DNA of 64,000 bases, taken from the NCBI GenBank assembly GCA_014238945.1, contig JABAAB010000093.1, forward strand, positions 1 through 64,000, given 5' to 3'. Under the pieces are notes generated by a model that saw nothing but the letters and a program-made list of their open reading frames with translations, did no database searches and was not told the DNA's origin. Positions 26,086-34,557 of this stretch are shown here, piece after piece (position 1 is the stretch's first letter; the number at the start of each line of letters is the position of its first letter). Source of the stretch: Lysobacterales bacterium (GTDB lineage: Bacteria; Pseudomonadota; Gammaproteobacteria; Xanthomonadales; SZUA-36). The position numbers and the translations under genes are program-made.

Positions 26086-28126
26086 GATCGTCCTGGGTAC
26101 TGGCTTGCCTGATCCCCGGACGACCGGTCGCGGTCGCGGTGATACGTGTCTCGAGGAACAACTCGCCATCGAGATCATGTTCAACATGTTTGTCATTACT
26201 GCTCAATCGAATTCCCACGTCCGTTGCGCCCGCTGCCCGTGCCATGGTGCGGGCTTTATCTGTGGCGATGGTTTGCGCAGTTGAAATGGCTTCCCTAAGC
26301 TTGCTGAAATGCATGGGCTTGCGATCGCTGTGTAGAACAAACTGGCCATACATTGGCTGGGTTACCGTGATGTGTGCACGTTGAACCACGCTGCCCAAAA
26401 CAGCGCCGTAGGCGTTGGCCACCTCGGCGCGATTTGGTATTGAGAGCTTTACTCCCAGCTGTTGTGCAGCATCCGGGAAAAAGGTGGCTGCGGGTGCACC
26501 CACCGCGACCACCGGGTAATCGGCGGCAAAATGCAGGTGAAACAGGGAGCCTGAATCCAGTAGCTTGCCGGGTGCGTCACTTGATTCAAAGATAAGTTCT
26601 GCCAATAACCCGGTCAGACTTTTCGACTTAACGCGATCCAGCTTGCGGTGTTGGTGCAGACCGGCTTCGATCAACGCACGGCTGATTCGCTGATTTACCC
26701 GCTCATACACGTGTCGGCTGGGTGTGATCGCGTCGCCTTTTTGCCAACGACCCAAACCGTAAATATGTCGCATTTGCCGTGCCCAGAGCAGCGCCGCCAG
26801 TTCGGCCGCTTCGGTGTTCCAGTGCGGACTCAGCCCAAGTACATGAGCCGCGTCACTGGGAGTAAAACCACTGTAAATGACCAGTCCCTGGCGTTGCAGG
26901 TGTCCAATGGCACGTGCAACATTGCGGTCGGTTTCGACTATGTCATTCAACTCAATGGGGTGCTCACCCATTAAATCCCAGGCGCGTAATTCCGACTCCG
27001 AACAAGCGGATAGCAGTACTTCATTGTGTTCAAGCCGCAAAGCGAATCGGTTGTCTCTGCGATCGGGTGCCTGACTCAACTGTTTGCCAAGTGCACGGGT
27101 CACTTCGGGATACTGGTACGCCAGCAGGCTTAGCGGAACCACCCGGCGTGGCCCAATTTCGAGACCGGCAGAACCGCTGAAACGAACTTCGCTGTCACCA
27201 CCGAGGCCAATCGAGATGACGCGTACGGCTTCAACCATGGGCTTCCATTCGCCGATTCTTACACCATCAAAACCGAGTTCCGGTTGGCCGTCGGATATCA
27301 CCGCAATATCGGTGGTTGTTCCACCCATATCGGCAATGATGGCGTTGACGGCACCACTCAGCGCCGAGGCACCGACGACGCTGGCTGCCGGTCCGGACAG
27401 CACCGTGCCCACCGGTTGTTCCATGGCGGTGCGGGTATTGATCAGGGAGCCATTACCCTTGACCATCATCAGCGGTGCCTGTATTTCCCTGTCCTGCATG
27501 ATCTTTTGCACGGCCATGATCAACTCGTGGATGATGGGTACCATGCGGGCGTTGAGTGCAACGGTCAGGGCCCGGCGTGGTGCATCCAGATTGGTGGCCA
27601 GTTCGTGACCACAGGTTACCGGTTTGGAACACAGGTCGTTGACCAGGTCCCGTATGCATATCTCGTGTGCAGGGTTGCGTACCCCAAACATGGACGAGAC
27701 CGCAAATGCAGATACTTTCATTGCCAGTTTCCTGATGGCCCGTGCTGCACCTGCGGTGTCCAGTGGGGTAGTTTCCGCCCCTATCGCATCGTGACCACCA
27801 TCAAGAGTAACCACCATGTCGGGGTCAAAAATGTCCAGCAGACCGCTCTTCTCCACCTGTTGCTGGTGATAACCTGGTAGTAACACGCCAACGGGTGCAC
27901 CACGGCCCTCGACCACCGAGTTGGTAGACAAGGTGGTGGACAATGCGACCAGAACAACATCAAGCAGCTTCTTTGACGGTAGTTCGGCCAATGCATCGCT
28001 GATGCCCAAGGTCAGGTCATGACGGGTGGTAAGGCATTTGCTCGCCGCGATGATATTTTGCTCGGCGTCTACCAATACTGCATCGGTATAGGTACCACCG
28101 GTGTCAATGCCAAGTTTCAACCCCAT
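26075..28126 (-). CDS. Hydantoinase/oxoprolinase (HyuA-like) ASKHA-fold protein
   Basis: About 683 residues from ATG 28126 (MGLKLGIDTGGTYTDAVLVD). The phosphate-1 motif GIDTGGTYTDA and the middle motifs MMVKGNGSL and IIADMGGTTTDIAVI are those of the HyuA N-methylhydantoinase/5-oxoprolinase family, an ATP-using ASKHA fold. True hydantoinases need a HyuB partner, which is absent. It starts seven bases after the stop of the RACo-like gene and overlaps the 4Fe-4S gene. Its ATPase may therefore help reactivate the corrinoid enzyme rather than hydrolyse hydantoins. The open frame extends upstream to 28300, but that part lies over the end of the RACo gene and is not family-like. Confidence 0.82.
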   Translation of the reverse strand: MGLKLGIDTGGTYTDAVLVDAEQNIIAASKCLTTRHDLTLGISDALAELPSKKLLDVVLVALSTTLSTNSVVEGRGAPVGVLLPGYHQQQVEKSGLLDIFDPDMVVTLDGGHDAIGAETTPLDTAGAARAIRKLAMKVSAFAVSSMFGVRNPAHEICIRDLVNDLCSKPVTCGHELATNLDAPRRALTVALNARMVPIIHELIMAVQKIMQDREIQAPLMMVKGNGSLINTRTAMEQPVGTVLSGPAASVVGASALSGAVNAIIADMGGTTTDIAVISDGQPELGFDGVRIGEWKPMVEAVRVISIGLGGDSEVRFSGSAGLEIGPRRVVPLSLLAYQYPEVTRALGKQLSQAPDRRDNRFALRLEHNEVLLSACSESELRAWDLMGEHPIELNDIVETDRNVARAIGHLQRQGLVIYSGFTPSDAAHVLGLSPHWNTEAAELAALLWARQMRHIYGLGRWQKGDAITPSRHVYERVNQRISRALIEAGLHQHRKLDRVKSKSLTGLLAELIFESSDAPGKLLDSGSLFHLHFAADYPVVAVGAPAATFFPDAAQQLGVKLSIPNRAEVANAYGAVLGSVVQRAHITVTQPMYGQFVLHSDRKPMHFSKLREAISTAQTIATDKARTMARAAGATDVGIRLSSNDKHVEHDLDGELFLETRITATATGRPGIRQASTQDDHEG

Positions 28127-28133
28127 GACGGGC

Positions 28134-30143
28134 TTACCTGGCACGCCGGCGACGGCGCTTTCCCCCGGCTGTGGCAGGGAGGATCGGGGGGTCGGGCAAT
28201 TTGACCACCTGGGATAACATCGGGTATGAATGCACGGCGTGGGGTATGCCCATGGCGTCAACAAAATGTTGTTGGAAACCAGGGTCCACGGCCGTCTCAA
28301 CTTTTTCTACCCGGCGAACCTGTTGCTCAATTTCGGTTCGTGATGTACGGCTTAACAATGCGATCCGTGCACCCGTGCCGGCCGCATTGGCGGCTGATGA
28401 TACCTTGTCCAGCTCACAGTCAGGAAGCATACCCAGCACCATCGCATACTTGACGTCAATGTGGCTGCCAAATGCTCCCGCAAGCCTGATCCGATCGACC
28501 TTGTCGACACCCATGCGATCCATCAGCAGACGCGCCCCGGCATAAAGTGCTGCCTTGGCCAACTGGATGGCGCGTACATCGACCTGTTGTATGCGGATAT
28601 CCGGCTCACCTTCATGCAACAAATAGGAGAATGTCCGGCCACTTGGTTCAACACGCGCGCTTTGGTTTGCCAGTTCGCCGTCTATCACGCCATCCGGTCG
28701 GATGATACCCGCCAGGTACATACCCGCGATCGCTTCAATAATGCCCGAACCGCAGATGCCGGTGACACCCTGTTGACCCAATTCGTCCTCAAAACCGGGC
28801 TCATCGGACCACAATGTGCCGCCTATTACCCGCACCTTTGGCTCCAGGGTATCGGGATCAATTCTGACCCGCTCGATGGCACCCGGAGCGGCCCGTTGGC
28901 CACCCGAGATTTGCGCGCCCTCGAAAGCCGGTCCGGTCGGACTGGAGGCGGCCAGCAATTTCTGCCGGTTGCCGAGTATAATTTCGGCATTGGTTCCCAC
29001 GTCGATAATCAGTGATACTTCGTCATATTCCCAGGGAGTTTCCGCCAGCAGAACCGCAGCCGTGTCGGCGCCGACGTGTCCGGCAATGCAGGGCAACAGG
29101 TAGGTACGGACATAGTCCGGCACAGCGATATCCAGGGAGGTAGCCGGCAATTCCACCGCGTGATCCGTTGCCAGGGAAAAGGGAGCTGAGCCCAAAGGCG
29201 TTGGATCAAGCCCCAGTAACAGGTGGTGCATGACCGGGTTGCCCACCAACGTGATTTCAAGAATCTCAGCTGTGTCAATCTCTGCCTGGCTGGCGACCCT
29301 GAAGATGAGGTCGTTTACAGCTGAGCGCACCACCTTTGTCATCTGCTTCGCACCATCGACATTGAGCATCGCATAGGAGACACGGCTCATCAGGTCTTCG
29401 CCATAGCGAATTTGTGGATTCATGACACCTGCGCTGGACAACACCTCACCACTGGACAGATCACAAAGGTGGGCAGCGATGGTGGTCGATCCGACATCAA
29501 TGGCAACGCCACAGATACGCTCGCGGTACCCCGGCCATATCGCCACCACCCGGTGTTCGTCGCGTATCGCTACCGTGACCTGCCAACTGCCGTCTCGCAG
29601 GGCAGATTGCACGGACTGCAAGACATGGTTGTTATAACTCAAACCGGACATTGAGTAATCATTTTCGAGGGCCTGCATCAGGCGCTGCAAATCACCTTCG
29701 GGTTTCTCAAGTTCAGGTTCCGCAACCTCGGTGTAATACAGATGTACCGCCGGATCCAATTCGAAATCGTAGGCTTCATAATCCTTGCGTACCACCTGGT
29801 GGTGTACCTGGCTGCTGGCCGGTACATCAATGCGCACGTCAGCAAGAATTTTTGCCTGGCAACTGAGTCGGTTACCCATCTGCAAGCGACCACGTTGCCG
29901 GCAATATTTTTCATCTTCCCCCATATCACTGAGATGATCCGGGCTTGAGATGATACCTTCCTTGGCAAAACTGCCCTCAATGGCCTCCACCTGGCAGCGG
30001 CCACAACGGGCCCGGTTGCCGCAAATGGAATCGATGTCAACACCCAGTTCACGTGCTGCCTGAAGCACGGTAGTGCCTATGGGAAACCGGCCGCGTTTGC
30101 CGGATGGGCTGAATACGATCAGTGCATGGCCGACATCAGCCAT
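28134..30143 (-). CDS. RACo/RamA-like reductive activator of corrinoid protein (2Fe-2S ferredoxin + ASKHA, DUF4445)
   Basis: A 669-residue protein. Residues 1-105 form a plant-type 2Fe-2S ferredoxin domain with Cys41, Cys47, Cys50 (CGNRARCGRC) and Cys95 (NRLSC). A linker is followed by an ASKHA ATPase with GVAIDVGSTTIAAHL, LIIDVGTNAEIILG and RIRLAGAFGSHI. This is the layout of RACo, which uses ATP to drive reduction of inactive cob(II)alamin to cob(I)alamin in methyltransferase systems. Its place between the methyl-THF methyltransferase and HyuA-like genes supports the same job. The C-terminus ends in an arginine-rich tail (GGKRRRRRAR). Confidence 0.88.
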   Translation of the reverse strand: MADVGHALIVFSPSGKRGRFPIGTTVLQAARELGVDIDSICGNRARCGRCQVEAIEGSFAKEGIISSPDHLSDMGEDEKYCRQRGRLQMGNRLSCQAKILADVRIDVPASSQVHHQVVRKDYEAYDFELDPAVHLYYTEVAEPELEKPEGDLQRLMQALENDYSMSGLSYNNHVLQSVQSALRDGSWQVTVAIRDEHRVVAIWPGYRERICGVAIDVGSTTIAAHLCDLSSGEVLSSAGVMNPQIRYGEDLMSRVSYAMLNVDGAKQMTKVVRSAVNDLIFRVASQAEIDTAEILEITLVGNPVMHHLLLGLDPTPLGSAPFSLATDHAVELPATSLDIAVPDYVRTYLLPCIAGHVGADTAAVLLAETPWEYDEVSLIIDVGTNAEIILGNRQKLLAASSPTGPAFEGAQISGGQRAAPGAIERVRIDPDTLEPKVRVIGGTLWSDEPGFEDELGQQGVTGICGSGIIEAIAGMYLAGIIRPDGVIDGELANQSARVEPSGRTFSYLLHEGEPDIRIQQVDVRAIQLAKAALYAGARLLMDRMGVDKVDRIRLAGAFGSHIDVKYAMVLGMLPDCELDKVSSAANAAGTGARIALLSRTSRTEIEQQVRRVEKVETAVDPGFQQHFVDAMGIPHAVHSYPMLSQVVKLPDPPILPATAGGKRRRRRAR

Positions 30144-30148
30144 ATTGA

Positions 30149-31054
30149 TCAGTTTTTTGCGCGTCTGCGGCGTCGACCGCCGCGTCGGCCCCCGCTTTCA
30201 CCGGCGGCCAAAGGCTCGCGGTAGGAGGCTATCCAGTTCTTGCACTGAGGATCATGGTCCATCAATACGTCGGCCCCACGCACCGCCTGCATTAACGTGG
30301 CTTCCATCGGATTGGTGATCGCTGAAGTCATGCCCGCACCGATCGCCATCGCGATGAACGCCGGGTTCAGGCCGTGCCGCTTGGGCAGGCCAAAACTGAT
30401 ATTGGACGCACCGCAGGTGGTGTTGACCTTCAATTCGGTACGCAATCTGCGAATCAGTTCCATCACCTGGACGCCTGCGTCAGACATGGCACCAACGGGC
30501 ATCACCAGTGGATCGACCACCACGTCACAGGCAGGAATGCCGTGGTCGGCGGCGCGGTTGACTATTTTCCTGGCGACCTCGTAGCGAACGTTGATGTCGG
30601 TGGAAATACCGGTATCGTCGTTACAAATCGCAACCACAGCGGCACCGTGTTTTTTGACCAGCGGCAGCACCATTTCAAGTCGGTCTTCTTCACCGGTTAC
30701 GGAGTTCAGCAAGGGCTTGCCAACGTAGGCTTCAAGACCAGACTGAAGTGCTTCGAATACCGAGGAGTCTATTGAAAGGGGTACATCGGTCAATGATTGC
30801 ACCAGGCGAATGGCCTCGGCCAGCATTGCAGGTTCGTCGGCTAGTGGAATACCGGCATTGATGTCCAGCACATGGGCGCCGGCGGCCACCTGGGCCAATG
30901 CATCGGCCTCGACACGACTGAAATCGCCCGCCCTCATTTCCGCGGCCAACAGTTTTCGGCCAGTCGGATTAATTCTCTCGCCAATGATGACAAAAGGCCG
31001 GTCAAAACCCAGGACAACTTCCTTGCTGGCGGAACTGATGATGGTATCGGTCAT
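30149..31054 (-). CDS. Methyltetrahydrofolate:corrinoid methyltransferase (AcsE/MtgA/MtvA type)
   Basis: A 301-residue TIM-barrel pterin-binding protein. Family motifs are VIIGERINPTGRKLL, HVLDINAGIPLADE, VVAICNDDTG, VVVDPLVMPVGA and TTCGASNISFGLPKRHG. It carries methyl groups between a corrinoid protein and tetrahydrofolate; beside an MttB gene the expected direction is corrinoid to THF. ATG 31054 behind AAAGG is used; the frame upstream overlaps the previous gene. It lies 13 bases after the 'virulence factor' gene and five before the RACo gene. The last 20 residues are a Gly/Arg-rich tail (SGGRRGGRRRRRAKN) not usual for the family core. Confidence 0.9.
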   Translation of the reverse strand: MTDTIISSASKEVVLGFDRPFVIIGERINPTGRKLLAAEMRAGDFSRVEADALAQVAAGAHVLDINAGIPLADEPAMLAEAIRLVQSLTDVPLSIDSSVFEALQSGLEAYVGKPLLNSVTGEEDRLEMVLPLVKKHGAAVVAICNDDTGISTDINVRYEVARKIVNRAADHGIPACDVVVDPLVMPVGAMSDAGVQVMELIRRLRTELKVNTTCGASNISFGLPKRHGLNPAFIAMAIGAGMTSAITNPMEATLMQAVRGADVLMDHDPQCKNWIASYREPLAAGESGGRRGGRRRRRAKN

Positions 31055-31067
31055 TTGGAAATTACCT

Positions 31068-31388
31068 TTATGTACTGTTTTCCTGGGGAGCAGGGTTCCG
31101 TAAACCGCCGGCCTTGACGACTTTTTCCAGAACATCTTCTGGAAATTGTTCTTCCAGTTCACTCAGCGCTTCATTGACCAGGGTTTCAAGGTCACCTTCG
31201 ACCTTTCGATTCTCACGTCGCCAGTCTTCCAGGTAGGCGTGGCTGGACCCACGTCCGGCACGCATGGCGGCGCGGTCGATGGCTTTGGCAAAACGTCGCG
31301 ACAGCTCCTTTTTGTGGCGTTTGCGTCCTTTTTGTCCAATGACCTGCGCTGGTATATCACGCCAGTATATGGTGGTTAACTTTGGCAC
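31068..31388 (-). CDS. Small 'virulence factor'-family protein (PF13769-like)
   Basis: A 106-residue, strongly charged protein starting at GTG 31388, five bases after the DUF1638 stop. LTTIYWRDIPAQVIGQKGRKRHK matches the small family called 'virulence factor', whose name comes from an old annotation and says nothing secure about function. The middle is basic and helical (LSRRFAKAIDRAAMRAGRGS), the end acidic (LSELEEQFPEDVLEK). Its position between the corrinoid and methyl-THF methyltransferase genes suggests an accessory role in corrinoid methyl transfer. Confidence 0.75.
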   Translation of the reverse strand: MPKLTTIYWRDIPAQVIGQKGRKRHKKELSRRFAKAIDRAAMRAGRGSSHAYLEDWRRENRKVEGDLETLVNEALSELEEQFPEDVLEKVVKAGGLRNPAPQENST

Positions 31389-31393
31389 CCGGT

Positions 31394-32020
31394 CTATTGC
31401 TCCAATTCAGTTTTCAACACCAGGGATAGTGGCCGGTCACCGGTATAACGATACTCATATGACAATCCCAGGAACTCTGCCTGCTGTTCTGCCATGGCCT
31501 GTAGTTCCTTTGAATCCGTTTGTGCAAGATAAACGACCCTTTTGTAATTGGTGAAATACACTGGCATCAATTGTGGCAAACGGTCCAGACCGAGGCCTTT
31601 GACCACCAGGCGGTCAAAATGCCGCACCAGAAAGTCGGTTAAGTAGAAACAACCCAGTTCGGATTGGGTTAATTGCTCGAATGCATCACTTCCGGCATAA
31701 AACTCGTAGCAGTGTGCGCCCGGTATACGCTCGATCCCGTACTCTTTCAGTAGCTTGTCCAGCATTCCGCCGGTACCACAGTCGGCATAACCGACAAAGA
31801 TCTGTTTATATTGCCCGGCTCGTGATTCGATCATGGCCTTGACCGCCGCTGGAATCTTATCCGGTGAATTATGCAATTCGGCCGGCAGACACTGAAATTC
31901 AATGTGATCCCAGTGGTTCAGGTCCCTGATGCGTACCAGTTCCCGCGCAATGGCGCCACAAGCTATGACCAGCGTACCGGATTGCTTGGTTCTATGCTTC
32001 ACAGGACGCGACCTTGCCAT
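31394..32020 (-). CDS. DUF1638 domain protein
   Basis: A 208-residue protein with DUF1638 features: an N-terminal strand TLVIACGAIARELV, LPAELHNSPDKIP, IFVGYADCGTGGMLD and PGAHCYEFYAGSDAF. Conserved cysteines (ACG, ADCGTGG, AHCYEF) suggest metal or cofactor binding. DUF1638 proteins recur beside corrinoid methyltransferase genes, but no biochemical role is established to my knowledge. It starts 18 bases after the corrinoid-protein stop. The N-terminus is basic (MARSRPVKHRTKQ). Confidence 0.85.
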   Translation of the reverse strand: MARSRPVKHRTKQSGTLVIACGAIARELVRIRDLNHWDHIEFQCLPAELHNSPDKIPAAVKAMIESRAGQYKQIFVGYADCGTGGMLDKLLKEYGIERIPGAHCYEFYAGSDAFEQLTQSELGCFYLTDFLVRHFDRLVVKGLGLDRLPQLMPVYFTNYKRVVYLAQTDSKELQAMAEQQAEFLGLSYEYRYTGDRPLSLVLKTELEQ

Positions 32021-32038
32021 AGACGAGCAGGACTCCGT

Positions 32039-32731
32039 TCAGGAAGCCGCAGCCACCAGTTCCTTGGCCACTTCCACCGCGGTGGCCGCATCACGACAAT
32101 ACGCATCGGCACCAACGGCCTCGCCAAACTCCTCGTTCAGCGGCGCACCTCCAACCAGCACGATATAGTCTTCGCGAATGCCCCGTTCTTTCATCGTGTC
32201 TATCACAACTTTCATATACGGCATGGTGGTGGTCAGCAGGGCTGACATCCCCAGGATGTTTGCTTCGTGTTCTTCGAGTGCTGTGATATAGGTTTCTGCC
32301 TCGACATTGATGCCCAGGTCGACGATTTCAAAACCGGCGCCCTCCATCATCATACCGACCAGGTTCTTGCCGATGTCATGGATGTCGCCCTTGACGGTCC
32401 CCACGACCATTTTGCCAATGGGCTTGGCACCGGTTTTGGACAAAATGGGTTTCAGCAGCGCCATGCCGGCTTTCATGGAATTGGCGGACATCAACACCTC
32501 GGGTACAAACAGGATTCCGTCACGAAAATCGATACCGACTATGGTCATCCCAGCGACCAGGGCTTCTTCCAGCACCTTGGTGGCACTCCAGCCCCTGTCC
32601 AGCAGAATCTGTGTACCCTCGGCGATTTCCTCGGCCAAGCCGTCATACATATCGTCGTGCATTTGCTCAACGAGTTCGTCGTCAGGTAACTCAGACAGGA
32701 TGATATCTTCGTCGTCGTATTCGTCAGTCAT
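32039..32731 (-). CDS. Corrinoid (B12-binding) methyl carrier protein, MtgC/MttC type
   Basis: A 230-residue protein in two parts. The N-terminal helical B12-binding cap (about 15-95) contains LVAGMTIVGIDFRDG and LFVPEVLMSANSM. The Rossmann-like cobalamin domain has the base-off signature GDIHDIGKNLVG (Asp116, His118, Gly121), GMSALLTTTM and VLVGGAPL. His118 would ligate cobalt from below. It carries the methyl group from MttB-type enzymes to the methyl-THF methyltransferase. An acidic leader of about 25 residues precedes the cap. It is the only corrinoid protein seen in the window, although two MttB paralogues are encoded. Confidence 0.92.
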   Translation of the reverse strand: MTDEYDDEDIILSELPDDELVEQMHDDMYDGLAEEIAEGTQILLDRGWSATKVLEEALVAGMTIVGIDFRDGILFVPEVLMSANSMKAGMALLKPILSKTGAKPIGKMVVGTVKGDIHDIGKNLVGMMMEGAGFEIVDLGINVEAETYITALEEHEANILGMSALLTTTMPYMKVVIDTMKERGIREDYIVLVGGAPLNEEFGEAVGADAYCRDAATAVEVAKELVAAAS

Positions 32732-33027
32732 CAGGTTTCCAGCCTCATATGTGTAAGGTCATTCAATATCTGGTCCAGCGGTCATTACCGGCCCGCAGGT
32801 CTTCGAGTGGATCGGGATCCTGTCCCTTGTTCTCGCGTCCGCCGGCGGGTCAATGTACACCGGATAATGGCTGGAGAGAACTTTTTTATTTTGCTGTTGA
32901 CCAATTCGTAACTGATTTCCCTGCTATGCACACTTGCCGCACGCAAATCCAGAGGGGTCTGACGTCCGCCGCTGGAGCGCAACTGGCTGGTGTTTTGCCT
33001 GGTTTTTTCAGCTGACCTGCTCAAGAC

Positions 33028-34557
33028 TCACCATCTTCCGCTGCCGGATGTCATCGCTTTCGTGGGCAGCAGGATTGGGAACTGCCCGCGTATTTTCGCA
33101 TCGTTGGCCGGGTCTATGTATTGGGGGTAATGCGTTGATAAAATCGATCTGACCCGTTCTCCCGCTTTCTCCCGAATATCTGGGGAACCGGCGGCCTCCC
33201 ATTCGCCGGGTGTGCTGCGGTCTGCCAGTTCCGGGTATTCGTATTCGGTGCGCATCAGACCCAATGTCTGCTCGGTGCGCAGGAAATGCCCTTCACCGTG
33301 TACCACCTGTTGCATAACGTCAAATGAGAGTGTTTCTTCGTTGACCTCGATACCACGTACGGTGCGTAACACCGCACCCAGCAAATCGTTGTCAATCACC
33401 AGGGATTCAAATGACAGTGCCATCAGGCTGCCCATCATCCCGGCTGATTCCGACACGTTGTTACAGCCGGTCTGTGCGGCCAGAACGATGGCCAGTGCCT
33501 TCTCATAGCCCGCCTGGTAATCCGGCATCTTCGAATCCGTCATACCGGCACCCACTGAACTGGGCAGGCCATAGAAATTTACCATCTGGGCCGCTGCGGC
33601 TGTCACCACGGCCTCTTCACCGCTGCCACCTGAAAAAGCACCGGTGCGCAGATCGGAAACAAACGGCCAGGGTCCGACGATGACCGGGTAACCGGGCTTC
33701 ACCATGTCGATCATCAACAAACCTGCCAATGCCTCTGCCACGCACTGGACCACCGTGCCGGCCAATGCTGCCGGGGCCGTTGCACCGGCCTGCGGTGCGA
33801 CCACTACCCATACCGGTGAACCAAACTTTATCGACTCGACACAGACCTCGCTGTTGTCCTGCCCGTAACGCAGAGGTGAAATCACCGGGCACCCACCACC
33901 ATGGCAAAATGGTCTTTGATGAAATTTCTCCTTGCCGCCCGCAGCCAGGTACAACATTTCCAGCGTGGGCTGTACATGGGACGCATCATTGAAGGTCAGG
34001 GCCGAGTGCTTTTGTGTGCCCGCTATACTGACGTAGGCGGTGTTGATGTCACAACTGAGTTGATCGACTATTTCCGTGGCAACCACAAGACGGGAAAACG
34101 CGTGGATATTATCCATTTTGTCGACCAGGCGGGCCGCATCATAGATATCGACCAGTGTAGACGGCCGGTAATTAGATGAGCCGACATCCAGCATACTGAC
34201 CGCCTCACCACCACCGTAGGTGTGGACACGATTTCCACCGATTTCAAGGTCGTGTTTCGGATCCTGGCCAACAAACTGGAGATTTTTTGGTGTGCAGGCA
34301 ATGACGTCTTCAACCAGCCCCCTGGGAAAGCACAGGCGGTCATGCTCATTCATAAAACAACCCCGATTTAGTGCATGCTCCCTGACGATGGGTATCGGGT
34401 CACCCAGACCAATTTTCTCAAGAACGTCCAGGATGGTGTTATGTATCTGTTTCTCGTTCGATTTTGTCAGTGGCCGGTAATGGCCTCCGGGCAAACCTGC
34501 CTTGACTGCGGATGCAACTGGTGGATCCTTCTGGCGGGCTGTCCTACCCCTGCGCAT
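33028..34557 (-). CDS. MttB-family corrinoid methyltransferase, non-pyrrolysine (second copy)
   Basis: A 509-residue MttB-superfamily protein. Visible blocks are GGEAVSMLDVGSSNYRPSTL, HGGGCPVISPLRYG, VVVAPQAGATAPAALAGTV, GYPVIVGPWPFVSDLRTGAF, GGSGEEAVVTAAAAQM and GEGHFLRTEQTLGLM. No in-frame TAG is present, so no pyrrolysine. ATG 34557 lies 14 bases inside the MetF-like gene, giving translational coupling; a longer frame to 34665 is read over that gene. It should demethylate a quaternary or tertiary amine and methylate the corrinoid protein encoded next. The start is basic (MRRGRTARQ). It is clearly diverged from the copy at 16581-18098, so a different substrate is likely. Confidence 0.9.
   Translation of the reverse strand: MRRGRTARQKDPPVASAVKAGLPGGHYRPLTKSNEKQIHNTILDVLEKIGLGDPIPIVREHALNRGCFMNEHDRLCFPRGLVEDVIACTPKNLQFVGQDPKHDLEIGGNRVHTYGGGEAVSMLDVGSSNYRPSTLVDIYDAARLVDKMDNIHAFSRLVVATEIVDQLSCDINTAYVSIAGTQKHSALTFNDASHVQPTLEMLYLAAGGKEKFHQRPFCHGGGCPVISPLRYGQDNSEVCVESIKFGSPVWVVVAPQAGATAPAALAGTVVQCVAEALAGLLMIDMVKPGYPVIVGPWPFVSDLRTGAFSGGSGEEAVVTAAAAQMVNFYGLPSSVGAGMTDSKMPDYQAGYEKALAIVLAAQTGCNNVSESAGMMGSLMALSFESLVIDNDLLGAVLRTVRGIEVNEETLSFDVMQQVVHGEGHFLRTEQTLGLMRTEYEYPELADRSTPGEWEAAGSPDIREKAGERVRSILSTHYPQYIDPANDAKIRGQFPILLPTKAMTSGSGRW

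Noticed and set aside
26075-28126. HyuA-like gene as a true N-methylhydantoinase
   Set aside because: No HyuB gene beside it, and it is locked by spacing and overlap into a corrinoid methyl-transfer operon.
32785-33024. 79-codon minus-strand frame between the second MttB gene and the corrinoid gene
   Set aside because: TTG start, no ribosome site and no recognisable motif; its Arg-rich composition can come from chance in this frame. The roughly 300-base gap otherwise shows nothing.
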